Shown here piece by piece: positions 9,568 through 18,505 of a stretch of 64,000 bases of DNA (its first letter is position 1; every line of letters starts with the position of its first letter). Source of the stretch: Hyphomicrobiales bacterium (GTDB lineage: Bacteria; Pseudomonadota; Alphaproteobacteria; Rhizobiales; Rhizobiaceae); assembly GCA_017305935.1 (NCBI GenBank), contig JAFKJU010000033.1, positions 62,001 through 126,000 of the forward strand, written 5' to 3'. Both the position numbers and the translations under genes were made by a program. The notes below the pieces were generated by a model that did no database searches, was not told where the DNA came from, and was given only the letters and a program-made list of their open reading frames with translations.

Positions 9568-10461
9568 TTAATGCTGGCAGGCAGCGCAGAAGAAGGTGGA
9601 CCGCCCCGCCTGCACGATGCGCTCGACGTGACCGGCGCAGCCGGGCGTGGCGCAGGCGCTCCCCTCACGGTCGTAGACCGAGAAGGAATGCTGGAAATAG
9701 CCAAGGGAGCCATCCGTCTGGATATGGTCGCGCAAGGACGAACCGCCTGCGGCGATCGCATCCGATATCACCGCCCGGATCGCCTCGTTCAGCAAAACCA
9801 ACTCGGCGGACGGTTTGCCGTCGCCAAGCACGATGCTGCCGGCGGGGCGGCGCGGATCGAGATGGGCGCGCCACAGCGCCTCGCAGACATAGATATTGCC
9901 GAGTCCGGCAATGTTGCGCTGGTCGAGAAGCGCGCTTTTCAGCGGCTGGCTCTTTTTCGCGAAACGTCCGGCAAGATGGGCCGCGTCGAGGCTGTTGCCG
10001 GTCGGCTCCGGCCCAAGGCCGGCAATGCCCGGATAGCGGTCGAGATCGGCGCGCGCCGTCAGTTGCAGGAAACCGAAGCGGCGTGGGTCGTTATAGACGA
10101 CGCGCACACGGCCAGCGGCGCCGTCGAGATGGAAGACGGCATGGTCGTGCTTTTCATCCTTGCCGCGCGGATGGTGGAAATCGCCCGGCGTCTGCGCCTC
10201 GCCCGCCCCCTCCTCGATGCGGAAGGAGCCGGACATGCCGAGATGGGCGACGATGACGGCGCCGTCATCCAGTTCGATCAGCAGATATTTGGCCCGGCGC
10301 GACAAGGACGAGATCGTCCGGCCCTCGACTTTAACCGCAAAATCTTCGGGGAAGGGAAAGCGCAGATCCGGGCGACGCAGTTCCAGCCTTGCGATGCGCG
10401 CGCCTTCCATGACAGGCGATAGCCCGCGACGAACTGTCTCCACCTCTGGCAATTCGGGCAT
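9568..10461 (-). CDS. mutM: Formamidopyrimidine-DNA glycosylase
   Basis: 297-residue base-excision repair enzyme that removes 8-oxoguanine and formamidopyrimidines. It starts [14 protein letters not shown], where the proline after Met is the catalytic nucleophile and Glu3 the acid. It ends in a zinc finger with two Cys pairs (CATPGC and CAAC) around QAGRSTFF. The frame is open 59 codons further upstream but PELPEVE must be N-terminal for activity. Divergent from ubiE across 142 bases, as in other rhizobia. Confidence 0.97.
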   Translation of the reverse strand: MPELPEVETVRRGLSPVMEGARIARLELRRPDLRFPFPEDFAVKVEGRTISSLSRRAKYLLIELDDGAVIVAHLGMSGSFRIEEGAGEAQTPGDFHHPRGKDEKHDHAVFHLDGAAGRVRVVYNDPRRFGFLQLTARADLDRYPGIAGLGPEPTGNSLDAAHLAGRFAKKSQPLKSALLDQRNIAGLGNIYVCEALWRAHLDPRRPAGSIVLGDGKPSAELVLLNEAIRAVISDAIAAGGSSLRDHIQTDGSLGYFQHSFSVYDREGSACATPGCAGHVERIVQAGRSTFFCAACQH

Positions 10462-10603
10462 CGGTGTCCAACTTCCTGTTTCAAGCGCCGGGAATGTGCG
10501 ATATAGACCGGCGCCGGATCGCCGTCCTCCCGTTCCTGTCGCAGATAGGTCGGAAACGGCGGTTTTCCAAGGATTTCCTGTCCGCAGTCGATGGAGTGAC
10601 CCC

Positions 10604-11380
10604 ATGGCCGATAGCCGCACCACCGCCGAAGGAGGCATGTCGACCTCCTATGGTTTCCGCGAGGTCGCGGAAGGCGAAAAGCAGGGCATGGTCAACGAGG
10701 TTTTCCACAAGGTCGCCAAGCGCTACGACATCATGAACGACGTGATGTCGGCCGGGCTGCACCGCGCCTGGAAGGATGCGATGATCGCGGCGCTCAATCC
10801 GCGCAAGGATCCCGATTACAAGGTTCTGGACGTCGCCGGCGGCACCGGCGACATCGCCTTCCGCATCATCGAGGCCTCGGGCCGGCAAGCCCATGCCACC
10901 GTGCTCGACATCAACGGCTCGATGCTATCAGTCGGCGCCGAGCGCGCCGCCAAGCGCAAGCTTTCCGACAACCTGACCTTCGTCGAGGCCAATGCCGAGG
11001 AACTGCCGTTCGAGCCCGGCACCTTCGATGCCTATACCATCGCCTTCGGCATCCGCAACGTGCCGCACATCGACGTGGCGCTGAAGGAGGCTTACCGCGT
11101 GCTGAAGCGCGGCGGGCGTCTCCTGGTGCTGGAATTCTCCGAGGTCGACATGCCCCTTCTGGACCGCATCTATGACGAATGGTCGTTCAAGGCGATCCCG
11201 CAATTCGGCAAGATGATCACCGGCGATGCCGAGCCCTATCAATATCTGGTCGAATCGATCCGCAAGTTTCCCAATCAGCCGGATTTCGCCGCGATGATCC
11301 GCGATGCCGGCTTTTCGCGCGTCACCTTCACCAATTATACCGGCGGCATCGCCGCGCTGCATTCCGGCTGGAAGCTCTGA
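10604..11380 (+). CDS. ubiE: Demethylmenaquinone/2-methoxy-6-polyprenylbenzoquinol methyltransferase
   Basis: 258-residue class I SAM-dependent methyltransferase of quinone synthesis (C-methylation). Motifs: [18 protein letters not shown], the SAM-binding [11 protein letters not shown], and [23 protein letters not shown]. The ATG at 10604 gives a short non-conserved head ([11 protein letters not shown]) before TSYGFREV; a later start at the second Met is possible. ubiB follows after 5 bases, so both ubiquinone genes probably form one unit. Confidence 0.95.
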   Translation: MADSRTTAEGGMSTSYGFREVAEGEKQGMVNEVFHKVAKRYDIMNDVMSAGLHRAWKDAMIAALNPRKDPDYKVLDVAGGTGDIAFRIIEASGRQAHATVLDINGSMLSVGAERAAKRKLSDNLTFVEANAEELPFEPGTFDAYTIAFGIRNVPHIDVALKEAYRVLKRGGRLLVLEFSEVDMPLLDRIYDEWSFKAIPQFGKMITGDAEPYQYLVESIRKFPNQPDFAAMIRDAGFSRVTFTNYTGGIAALHSGWKL

Positions 11381-11385
11381 CAGGC

Positions 11386-12954
11386 ATGAGCACGCTTGGA
11401 GCTTATTTCCAGCTTGCCCGCGTCGGCTGGGTCCTGGTGCGCGAGGGCGTCGTCGAAGCCCTGCCCTCCGAAGGCCTGCCGCCGGGGGCGGCCATGGCCA
11501 AATCGCTGCTCGGGCTGTTCGCCCGCAGGCGCGCCTCGGACGATCGCTCCGACCGGCTGGCGCGCGCCGTGGCGCGGCTCGGCCCGTCCTATGTCAAGAT
11601 GGGGCAGTTCCTCGCCACCCGGCCTGACGTCGTCGGCACGGAATTCGCAGACGACCTGGCGCAGCTGCAGGACCGGATGGATTTCTTCCCCGTCTTGTCC
11701 GCGAAAGCCTCGGTGCAGGGTTCGCTCGGTCGTCCCATCGAGGAACTCTACAGCCGTTTCGACGATCCGATCGCCGCCGCCTCGATCGCCCAGGTGCATC
11801 CGGGTGAGGTGATGACGCCGTCGGGGCCGCGGAAGGTGGCGATCAAGGTGGTGCGTCCCGGCGTGCGCCAGCGCTTCGCCCATGACCTGCAGGCGATGTA
11901 TCTCGTCGCGCATCTCCAGGAGCGTCTGATGCCTTCCGCGCGACGCCTCCGCCCCGTGGAGGTGACGCGCACGCTGGAGCAGACCACAAAGGTGGAGATG
12001 GATCTCAGGCTGGAAGCGGCCGCGCTCTCCGAAATCGCGGAAAATACCAAGGACGACCCCGGCTTCCGGGTGCCGAAGGTGGATTGGGAAAGAACCGGCC
12101 GCGACGTCATCACCATGGAATGGATCGACGGCATCAAGATGTCGCATGTCGAGGCGCTGCAGGCGGCCGGGCACGATCTGAACCTGCTGGCCGACCGGCT
12201 GATCCAGTCCTTCCTGCGCCATACGTTGCGCGACGGCTTTTTCCATGCCGACATGCATCCCGGCAATCTCTTCGTCGATGCGGCGGGCGATATCGTCGCG
12301 GTCGACATGGGCATCGTCGGCCGGCTCGGCAAGAAGGAACGGCGGTTCCTGGCCGAGATCCTCTATGGTTTCATCACCCGCGATTACATGCGGGTGGCGG
12401 AGGTGCATTTCGAGGCGGGCTACGTGCCGGCCCATCATGACGTGGCGAGCTTCGCCCAGGCGATCCGCGCCATCGGCGAGCCGATCCACGGCCAGCCGGC
12501 CGAGACCATTTCGATGGGCAAGCTGCTGACGCTGCTGTTCGAGGTCACCGAACTCTTCGACATGCAGACGCGGCCTGAACTGGTCATGCTGCAGAAAACC
12601 ATGGTGGTGGTCGAAGGCGTCGCCCGCATCCTCAACCCGCGCTTCAACATGTGGAAGGCGTCGGAGCCGGTCGTCGGTGAGTGGATCCGCACCAATCTCG
12701 GGCCGCAACGCATCCTCGTCGATGTCCGCGACGGGCTGAAGGCCGCCTTCAAGCTGGCCGAGGCCGCCCCCGAGATCGTTGCCAAGACTGAGAAATTTTC
12801 CCGCGAAATCACTGCGATGAGCGAGAACGGCCTGCGGTTCGACGCGGCGACCGCCGAGGCCATCGGCAAGTCCGAGGCACGCCATGGCCGTTCCGGACGC
12901 GTCGCGCTCTGGGTCATCGCGGCGGCGCTGATCTACATCGCCATATATATTTAA
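11386..12954 (+). CDS. ubiB: Ubiquinone biosynthesis accessory ATPase UbiB
   Basis: 522-residue atypical protein-kinase-like ATPase of the UbiB/ABC1/ADCK family, needed for ubiquinone synthesis. It shows the KxGQ motif (YVKMGQFLATRPD), the Ala-rich loop (AAASIAQVHPGEV), HADMHPGNLFV with the catalytic region and AVDMGIVGRL for metal binding. The C-terminus is a hydrophobic anchor (VALWVIAAALIYIAIYI). It starts 5 bases after ubiE. In rhizobia I would expect coaBC next; here about 11 kb of other genes intervene. Confidence 0.95.
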   Translation: MSTLGAYFQLARVGWVLVREGVVEALPSEGLPPGAAMAKSLLGLFARRRASDDRSDRLARAVARLGPSYVKMGQFLATRPDVVGTEFADDLAQLQDRMDFFPVLSAKASVQGSLGRPIEELYSRFDDPIAAASIAQVHPGEVMTPSGPRKVAIKVVRPGVRQRFAHDLQAMYLVAHLQERLMPSARRLRPVEVTRTLEQTTKVEMDLRLEAAALSEIAENTKDDPGFRVPKVDWERTGRDVITMEWIDGIKMSHVEALQAAGHDLNLLADRLIQSFLRHTLRDGFFHADMHPGNLFVDAAGDIVAVDMGIVGRLGKKERRFLAEILYGFITRDYMRVAEVHFEAGYVPAHHDVASFAQAIRAIGEPIHGQPAETISMGKLLTLLFEVTELFDMQTRPELVMLQKTMVVVEGVARILNPRFNMWKASEPVVGEWIRTNLGPQRILVDVRDGLKAAFKLAEAAPEIVAKTEKFSREITAMSENGLRFDAATAEAIGKSEARHGRSGRVALWVIAAALIYIAIYI

Positions 12955-12963
12955 CGTAGGATA

Positions 12964-14136
12964 TTACTTACGCAACAAGGCCAGCACCTGGCGCTGGATA
13001 CTGTCGCCGGCGCGACCGCGCGGCCAGGCGATCCATAGCGGCAGGGAAAAATCAGGCCCCAGTTCCAGCCGGGCGACGGCCGGATCAAGCGCGGCCAGCG
13101 ACGCCCCGGGCAGGACCGAGACGAAACGGTGACGGGTGACGAGTTTCAGGATCACCGGGATGGAATCGACCTCGACGATTTCGGGCGCACGCCGCCCATC
13201 CCTCCCGAAAAGCGCTTCCAGCAGCGGATCGATCTTCTGGCGCAACCCGCTGCGCGGGCTCGGCAGCGCGATGGGATGCGTCGCCAGCAATGTCGCCAGA
13301 CCGGCGCGGTCGTCGCCGGAAAGGTCTTTCAACTGATCTGCAGGCCCGACCAGCGTCAACGGCGAGACGGAGATCAGATGCCCCTCCAGATCCTCCGGCA
13401 GGCGCTCGACATCGAGGAAGACGACGTCGAACAGGCCGCGCTTGAGGCTGGTCAGCAATTCCTCGGCGATCATGGAGCCGATGAAGATCGGCTGGCGCGG
13501 ATGGCGGCTTCGCCAATTGGCGGCGAGGTCCGCCAGCAGGTCGGCGATACGGCTTTCCGGGCCCAGCGGCACGACCGAGCCGATACGCACCACCGTTTCG
13601 GTGCGCCGGAAACGATCCGAGGCCGCATCGGCGATCTCGCGCCACAGGGTTTCGATCTGGCGGATGCGCTCCACCGCTGCGACGCCCGCCGGCGTCAGCC
13701 GGGCGCCATCGCGGCCGCGCTCGAAAATGGCGTAACCGAGCACTCCCTCGACATGGGCGATCTGGCGGGTCAGTTGCGGCTGGCCGAGGCCCATCTCGCG
13801 GGCTGCCGCGCGAATGCTGCCGCTGCGGGCCACTTGGTTCAGCCGCGACAGGGCTTCGAGACTGACCGCAGCCGGTGACAACCGCTGCTCTCCACCTCGG
13901 TAAAGGCCAAGCGACAGGCCACAGAGCGCCTCGATGCGCGGCAGCAGGCGCGCGCCCTCCAGCGTCAGCATCAGCGACGAGCCGGTGCGGCGTACGAGTT
14001 CCACCGCCAGCGCCGCCTCCAACCGCGCGACGGCTGCGGCGACCGTGGCGGCCGGGCGCTCCAGCGCGCGGGCGGCGGCGCGGATGCTGCCGAGCCGCAG
14101 CACCGCATTCGAGAGGATCAGCGTCGCGGTATCCAT
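12964..14136 (-). CDS. LysR-family regulator with two HTH domains
   Basis: About 390 residues, longer than the usual 300 because the N-terminal helix-turn-helix is duplicated. The first (residues 1-65, LRLGSIRAAARALERPAATV) is degenerate. The second (about 88-150, VARSGSIRAAAREMGLGQPQ) is canonical. An effector-binding domain follows (FLDVERLPEDL, HRFVSVLPGAS). The start at 14136 has GGAGAGG 5 bases upstream; the frame stays open to 14202. It is divergent from the lyase gene at 14231 and is probably the regulator of that operon, likely sensing a pathway intermediate. Confidence 0.85.
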   Translation of the reverse strand: MDTATLILSNAVLRLGSIRAAARALERPAATVAAAVARLEAALAVELVRRTGSSLMLTLEGARLLPRIEALCGLSLGLYRGGEQRLSPAAVSLEALSRLNQVARSGSIRAAAREMGLGQPQLTRQIAHVEGVLGYAIFERGRDGARLTPAGVAAVERIRQIETLWREIADAASDRFRRTETVVRIGSVVPLGPESRIADLLADLAANWRSRHPRQPIFIGSMIAEELLTSLKRGLFDVVFLDVERLPEDLEGHLISVSPLTLVGPADQLKDLSGDDRAGLATLLATHPIALPSPRSGLRQKIDPLLEALFGRDGRRAPEIVEVDSIPVILKLVTRHRFVSVLPGASLAALDPAVARLELGPDFSLPLWIAWPRGRAGDSIQRQVLALLRK

Positions 14137-14172
14137 GGCCTCTCCGTTCGAAAACATCGTCTGTACATGAAT

Positions 14173-14184
14173 TGGGATATCCCA
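14173..14184. promoter_or_regulatory. Palindrome in the divergent LysR/lyase promoter region
   Basis: TGGGATATCCCA is a perfect 12-base palindrome centred in the 94 bases between the LysR-type regulator and the lyase gene. It is a candidate operator for the regulator; function is inferred from position only. Confidence 0.45.
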
Positions 14185-14230
14185 TAATCCGCGATGGTCC
14201 AATAGTCTTGGCGCCTAAGGAGAATGCGTC

Positions 14231-15844
14231 ATGACCGGTCCCCGCGCCTCGCTCGAACTGACAGGACAGCCGCTCGGCTTCGCCGAACTGGCCGAAATCG
14301 GCGCAGGTCGGTTGCAGCCGGTCGCCAGCCCTGCCGGCATGGCACGGGTGGAGCTGGCGCGCGGTGTGCTGGAGGAGGCAATCGGCAGGGGCGTGCCCGT
14401 CTATGGCGCGACGACCGGCGTTGGCGCGATGAAGGACGTCGCCTGGTCGCCCGACGAGCTCGACGCCTTCAATCTCGGTCTGGTCCGCGCCCATCATTTC
14501 GGCACCGGCTCGCCCTTCCCCTGCTCCGTTGTGCGCAATGCCATGGCGATCCGCGTCAACACGGCGCTGACCGGTTATGTCGGCTGCACGCCGGAGCTGG
14601 TGCAGGCTTATCTCGACCTTCTCAACGCCGACGTCATTCCCGTGGTGCGCCGCACCGGCTCGATCGGATGCGCCGATATCGGGCTGATGGGCCAGATCGG
14701 CGCGGTGCTGACCGGCGTCGGCGAGGCCCGCTACAGGGGCGAGCGCATGTCGGCGGAGCAAGCCTTCGCCCGCGCAGGCCTCGCCCCGATGCGCATGGCG
14801 CCACGTGACAGCCTCGCCTCGCTCAGCGTCAATTCCGTCAGCTTCGCCGCCGCGGCCGAAGCGACCCGCAACGCCGCCGGCGCCATCAGGCTGATGCTGG
14901 CGACGGCGCTGATGACCGGCGGCGCGCTCGGCGCCTCGCGCGATCCCTGGTCGGCGGTCGTGCATGTCGGCACGCCGCGCGAAGCGTTGATCGGCGCCTG
15001 GCTCTGCCGCGCCGCGGAGGACTGGAACTGGCCGGTTGCCACCCATATCCAGGATCCCCTGAGCCTGCGCATGATCGCGCAGGTTTTTGGCGCGGTGTTC
15101 GAAAGCCTGCTGACCACCGGACACAAGATCCTCGCCGCCACCGGCCGCTCGGACGACAATCCGGTCGTGGTCGACGGACGCGTTTTGACCTCCGGCGGCT
15201 CGCTGCCGCTCGACGTCACCATCCTGCTCGAAGCGGCGGCGATCTGCATGGCGCATGCGGCACGCAATTCCTTCAATCGCTGCGTCCTGCTCGGTAACGG
15301 CCAGCGGCGCGGCCTGCCGGTCAATCTGGTGCCGGAAGGGCGCATCGCCACCGGCTTCGGCCCGATCATCAAGCTGGCCGGCGAAATCTTTTCGCGCGTT
15401 TTGTCGATGTCCAATCCGGTCTCGGCGCAGTCGCTGGTGGTTGCCGGCGGCATGGAGGACGAGGCGGCCTTTTTGCCGCTGGTCATCGAGCGTTTCGACC
15501 GGCAGATGGAAGCGGTCAAGCGTCTGGCGGCGCTGGAAGCGCTGCTGGCCGCGCAAGCCATCGACATCCTTGGCGACGAGCCCGGCGGCGTGCCGAAAAT
15601 GCTCTACGACATCGTGCGCAAGCACGCCGCCTTCTACACCGTCGACCGGCCGCTTTCGGCCGAGGTCGAGGCGATCGAGGAGGAACTATCCTCCGAGGCC
15701 GTCATCGGCGAGATCGCCGCGCAGGTGCCGATCGCCTCCATCGACGATTTCTTCGCCTTCGGCCCGCGCGCCCGGCTTCAAAGCGGCCAGGCGCTGGAGG
15801 CCATCCATTCCAACCGACAAGCGGGAAGCAGAAACCATGGCTGA
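14231..15844 (+). CDS. Histidase-like lyase without MIO triad; probable ergothionase
   Basis: 537 residues, fold of the histidine/phenylalanine ammonia-lyase family: VYGATTGVG with the conserved Tyr (residue 58), RTGSIG at 142, LPLDVTILLEAA and NPVVVDGRVLTSGG. The Ala-Ser-Gly that cyclises to the MIO electrophile in histidase is absent; residues 147-149 are Cys-Ala-Asp. Ergothionase, which eliminates trimethylamine from ergothioneine to give thiourocanate, is a known MIO-less member of this family. Gene context (hydantoinase, carbamoylase, DUF917, urocanase-like) supports that role. First gene of the operon, with AAGGAGAATGCGTC before the ATG, overlapping the next gene by 8 bases. Confidence 0.75.
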   Translation: MTGPRASLELTGQPLGFAELAEIGAGRLQPVASPAGMARVELARGVLEEAIGRGVPVYGATTGVGAMKDVAWSPDELDAFNLGLVRAHHFGTGSPFPCSVVRNAMAIRVNTALTGYVGCTPELVQAYLDLLNADVIPVVRRTGSIGCADIGLMGQIGAVLTGVGEARYRGERMSAEQAFARAGLAPMRMAPRDSLASLSVNSVSFAAAAEATRNAAGAIRLMLATALMTGGALGASRDPWSAVVHVGTPREALIGAWLCRAAEDWNWPVATHIQDPLSLRMIAQVFGAVFESLLTTGHKILAATGRSDDNPVVVDGRVLTSGGSLPLDVTILLEAAAICMAHAARNSFNRCVLLGNGQRRGLPVNLVPEGRIATGFGPIIKLAGEIFSRVLSMSNPVSAQSLVVAGGMEDEAAFLPLVIERFDRQMEAVKRLAALEALLAAQAIDILGDEPGGVPKMLYDIVRKHAAFYTVDRPLSAEVEAIEEELSSEAVIGEIAAQVPIASIDDFFAFGPRARLQSGQALEAIHSNRQAGSRNHG

Positions 15845-17219
15845 TTTCGATCTGGTGCTCAAGGGAACCGTTGTTACGCCGGAGCGCGTGATCGAGGCCG
15901 GCCATGTGGCGGTGCGCGACGGCAAGGTCGTGCAGATCGGTCAGGGTGCCGCCCCCGCCGCGAAGGAGCGCCACGATCTGGGAAAAGCCTTGATCCTGCC
16001 CGGCGCCATCGATGCGCAGGCGCATTCGCTGTCGCAGAAGAACCAGGAAGATTTCATCTGGTCGACGCGCTCCGCCGCCGCCGGCGGCGTCACCACCATC
16101 GTCGACATGCCCTATGACGAGGGCAATCTCGTCTGCTCGGCTGAAGCCGTCGCCCGCAAGGTCGCCCATGCCAGGGCCCAGGCCCGCGTCGATTTCGCCC
16201 TTTACGGCACTGTCGACCCCGAGGAAGGCCCGGCGCGCATCGCCGAAATGGTCGAGGCCGGCGTCGCCGCCTTCAAGTTCTCGACCTTCGGCACCGATCC
16301 GAAGCGGTTTCCGCGCATTCCGCCTGCGCTGCTGCAGGCCTGTTTCGCGGCGATTGCCCCGACCGGGCTGACGGCCGGCGTCCATAACGAGGACGACGAG
16401 GCGGTGCAGAGCTACATGGCGGCGGTGAAGGCATCGGGCATTTCCGACTGGCGCGCCCATGGCCTGTCGCGCCCGCCGATCACCGAGCTGCTCGCCATGC
16501 ACACCATCTTCGAGACCGGCGCCGACACGGGTTGCCCCTCGCATGTGGTGCATTGCTCGCTGGGGCGCGGCTACGACATCGCCGCCGCCTATCGCCGTGA
16601 CGGTTTCGAAGCGACGGTGGAATGCTGCATCCACTATTTGACGCTGGACGAGGAAAATGACGTGCGCCGTCTCGGCGGCAAGGCCAAGATCAACCCGCCG
16701 ATCCGCCCGCGCGCCGAGGTGGAAAGCCTGTGGCGCAAGATTACCGAAGGCAAGGTCTGGCTGGTTTCGACCGACCATGTGAGCTGGTCCGAGGAGCGCA
16801 AGACGAAGGCGGATATGCTCGCCAATTCCTCCGGCGTGCCGGGGCTGGAAGTGATGGTGCCGCTGTTTATCAAGGGCGCCCTGGAGCGTGGCGTGCCGTT
16901 GACCTGGGCCGCGAAATTGATGGCCGAAAATCCCGCAAAGCATTTCCGCCTCGACCATGTGAAGGGCGCGCTGACCCCCGGCCGCGATGCCGACATCACC
17001 GTGCTGACGCCGGAGGAAACGGTCTACGACGCCAGTGCCAGCGGCCACAACATCGTCGGCTGGAGCCCCTATAACGGCATCCGCCTGCCCTACCGCGTCG
17101 CCGCCTCCTATCTGCGCGGAAAGCCGGTCTTTGACGGCAAAAACGTTGTCGCCGAGCCCGGCACCGGCGCCTTCGTGCGCCCGCCGCTCACGCGGGTGCT
17201 GGCCGGAGGGGCGGCATGA
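15837..17219 (+). CDS. Hydantoinase/dihydropyrimidinase-like amidohydrolase
   Basis: 460 residues, cyclic-imide amidohydrolase fold. Probable role: opening of hydantoin-5-propionate to N-carbamoyl-glutamate. The carbamylated-lysine site fits AAFKFSTFG (Lys147); His ligands occur in VHNEDDEA and HVVHCSLG, and STDHVSW gives the catalytic Asp. The usual metal-binding HxH of strand 1 is QAH here (Gln61-Ala-His63 in GAIDAQAHSL), a real deviation from hydantoinases and dihydropyrimidinases. The start ATG overlaps the lyase gene by 8 bases, and the stop overlaps the next ATG by 4, so translation is coupled. Confidence 0.8.
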   Translation: MADFDLVLKGTVVTPERVIEAGHVAVRDGKVVQIGQGAAPAAKERHDLGKALILPGAIDAQAHSLSQKNQEDFIWSTRSAAAGGVTTIVDMPYDEGNLVCSAEAVARKVAHARAQARVDFALYGTVDPEEGPARIAEMVEAGVAAFKFSTFGTDPKRFPRIPPALLQACFAAIAPTGLTAGVHNEDDEAVQSYMAAVKASGISDWRAHGLSRPPITELLAMHTIFETGADTGCPSHVVHCSLGRGYDIAAAYRRDGFEATVECCIHYLTLDEENDVRRLGGKAKINPPIRPRAEVESLWRKITEGKVWLVSTDHVSWSEERKTKADMLANSSGVPGLEVMVPLFIKGALERGVPLTWAAKLMAENPAKHFRLDHVKGALTPGRDADITVLTPEETVYDASASGHNIVGWSPYNGIRLPYRVAASYLRGKPVFDGKNVVAEPGTGAFVRPPLTRVLAGGAA

Positions 17220-18484
17220 GCGCCCGCAACCTGCCGGTCGACGCCGCCCGCATCGCCGCCGATATCGCGGCGCTGGCCGAGATCACCGAGCCCGGTCGGT
17301 CCTATACGCGCCGCGCCTTTTCGCCGCTTTTTCTGAAAGGCCGAGCTTACATAGAAGCGCGGATGAAGGCGGCGGGACTTGAGACCCGCATCGATGCCGC
17401 CGGCAATCTGATCGGCCGTCGTCGCGGCAAAAATCCGTCACGCGGCACGATCATGATCGGCTCGCATTCCGATACCGTTCCGGATGGCGGCCGTTTCGAC
17501 GGCATTGCCGGGGTGATTGCCGCGCTGGAAGTGGCGCGCGCTCTTGCCGATCAAGGCGTTACCCTTGAGCATGATCTGGAAATCGTCGATTTCCTCGCCG
17601 AGGAAGTGTCGATCTTCGGCGTCTCCTGCATCGGCAGCCGCGGCATGACCGGTCAATTGCCGGACGCCTGGCTAGGGCGCCAGCAGGACGGGCGGACGCT
17701 GCATCAGGCCATCGGCGAGATGGGCGGCGATGCCGGGCTTCTGGCGCAGCAATCGCGTCCCGATCTCGCCGGCTTCCTCGAACTGCATATCGAGCAGGGG
17801 CCGATCCTCGAAAACGAACGCCGCGATATCGGCGTCGTCACCGCCATTGCCGGCATCACCCGCATCGAGGTGATTATCGAGGGCCGCGCCGATCATGCCG
17901 GCACGACGCCGATGACGGGGCGCGCCGATGCGCTGGTCGCCGCCTCGCAGCTGGTGCTCGACATTCGCCATGCGGCAAGCGAACTGGCGGCGCAGAGCAA
18001 GGGCCATTTCACCGCCACCGTCGGCGAATTCTCCATCGAGCCGAACGCCGCCAATGTCGTGCCCTCGCGGGTACGCCTGCTGATCGATGCCCGCGCCGAA
18101 TTGCGTCAGGACATGCTGGCCTTCCAAGGCTGGCTGGCAGGGGCCGCCGAAAAACTGGCGAGCGCGCAGGGCGTCACCATCGCAGCACCTGTGACGATTT
18201 CCGACAATATGCCGACGCCCGGCCATGCCGGCCTGCTCGACATTCTCGACCGGGCGGCGGATGCGGTCGGGGCCACGCATCGGCGCATGGCCTCCGGCGC
18301 CGGTCATGACACGGCCTGGATCGCCAAGGTCGCGCCGGCTGCGATGATCTTCGTGCCGTGCAGGCAAGGCCGCAGCCATTCCGCCGACGAATGGGCCGAA
18401 AACGACGATATCGCGCTCGGCGCCGGCGTCCTGCTGCACGCTACGCTCGCCATGGATGAAGCGCTGCCTTTCGCGGCAGATTGA
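17216..18484 (+). CDS. M20-family carbamoylase (N-carbamoyl amino acid amidohydrolase type)
   Basis: 422 residues, like allantoate amidohydrolase and L-N-carbamoylase. Metal ligands: His84 in GSHSDTVPDGG, Asp95 in GRFDGIAG, the Glu pair in FLAEEVSIFG; FLELHIEQGPILE is typical for the carbamoylase branch, and GAGHDTAW carries the last His. Role inferred from context: N-carbamoyl-glutamate to glutamate, CO2 and ammonia. Starts by ATGA overlap with the hydantoinase gene. It could equally act on other N-carbamoyl acids or ureidoglycolate-type substrates. Confidence 0.8.
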   Translation: MSARNLPVDAARIAADIAALAEITEPGRSYTRRAFSPLFLKGRAYIEARMKAAGLETRIDAAGNLIGRRRGKNPSRGTIMIGSHSDTVPDGGRFDGIAGVIAALEVARALADQGVTLEHDLEIVDFLAEEVSIFGVSCIGSRGMTGQLPDAWLGRQQDGRTLHQAIGEMGGDAGLLAQQSRPDLAGFLELHIEQGPILENERRDIGVVTAIAGITRIEVIIEGRADHAGTTPMTGRADALVAASQLVLDIRHAASELAAQSKGHFTATVGEFSIEPNAANVVPSRVRLLIDARAELRQDMLAFQGWLAGAAEKLASAQGVTIAAPVTISDNMPTPGHAGLLDILDRAADAVGATHRRMASGAGHDTAWIAKVAPAAMIFVPCRQGRSHSADEWAENDDIALGAGVLLHATLAMDEALPFAAD

Positions 18485-18505
18485 AACGGATCAGGGAGAC
18501 AGACG

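Noticed and set aside
13085..15625. 846-codon minus-strand open frame across the regulator and lyase
   Set aside because: Antisense shadow of the GC-rich lyase gene; its residues are Arg/Gly/His rich without any fold, and it overlaps the true regulator in another phase.
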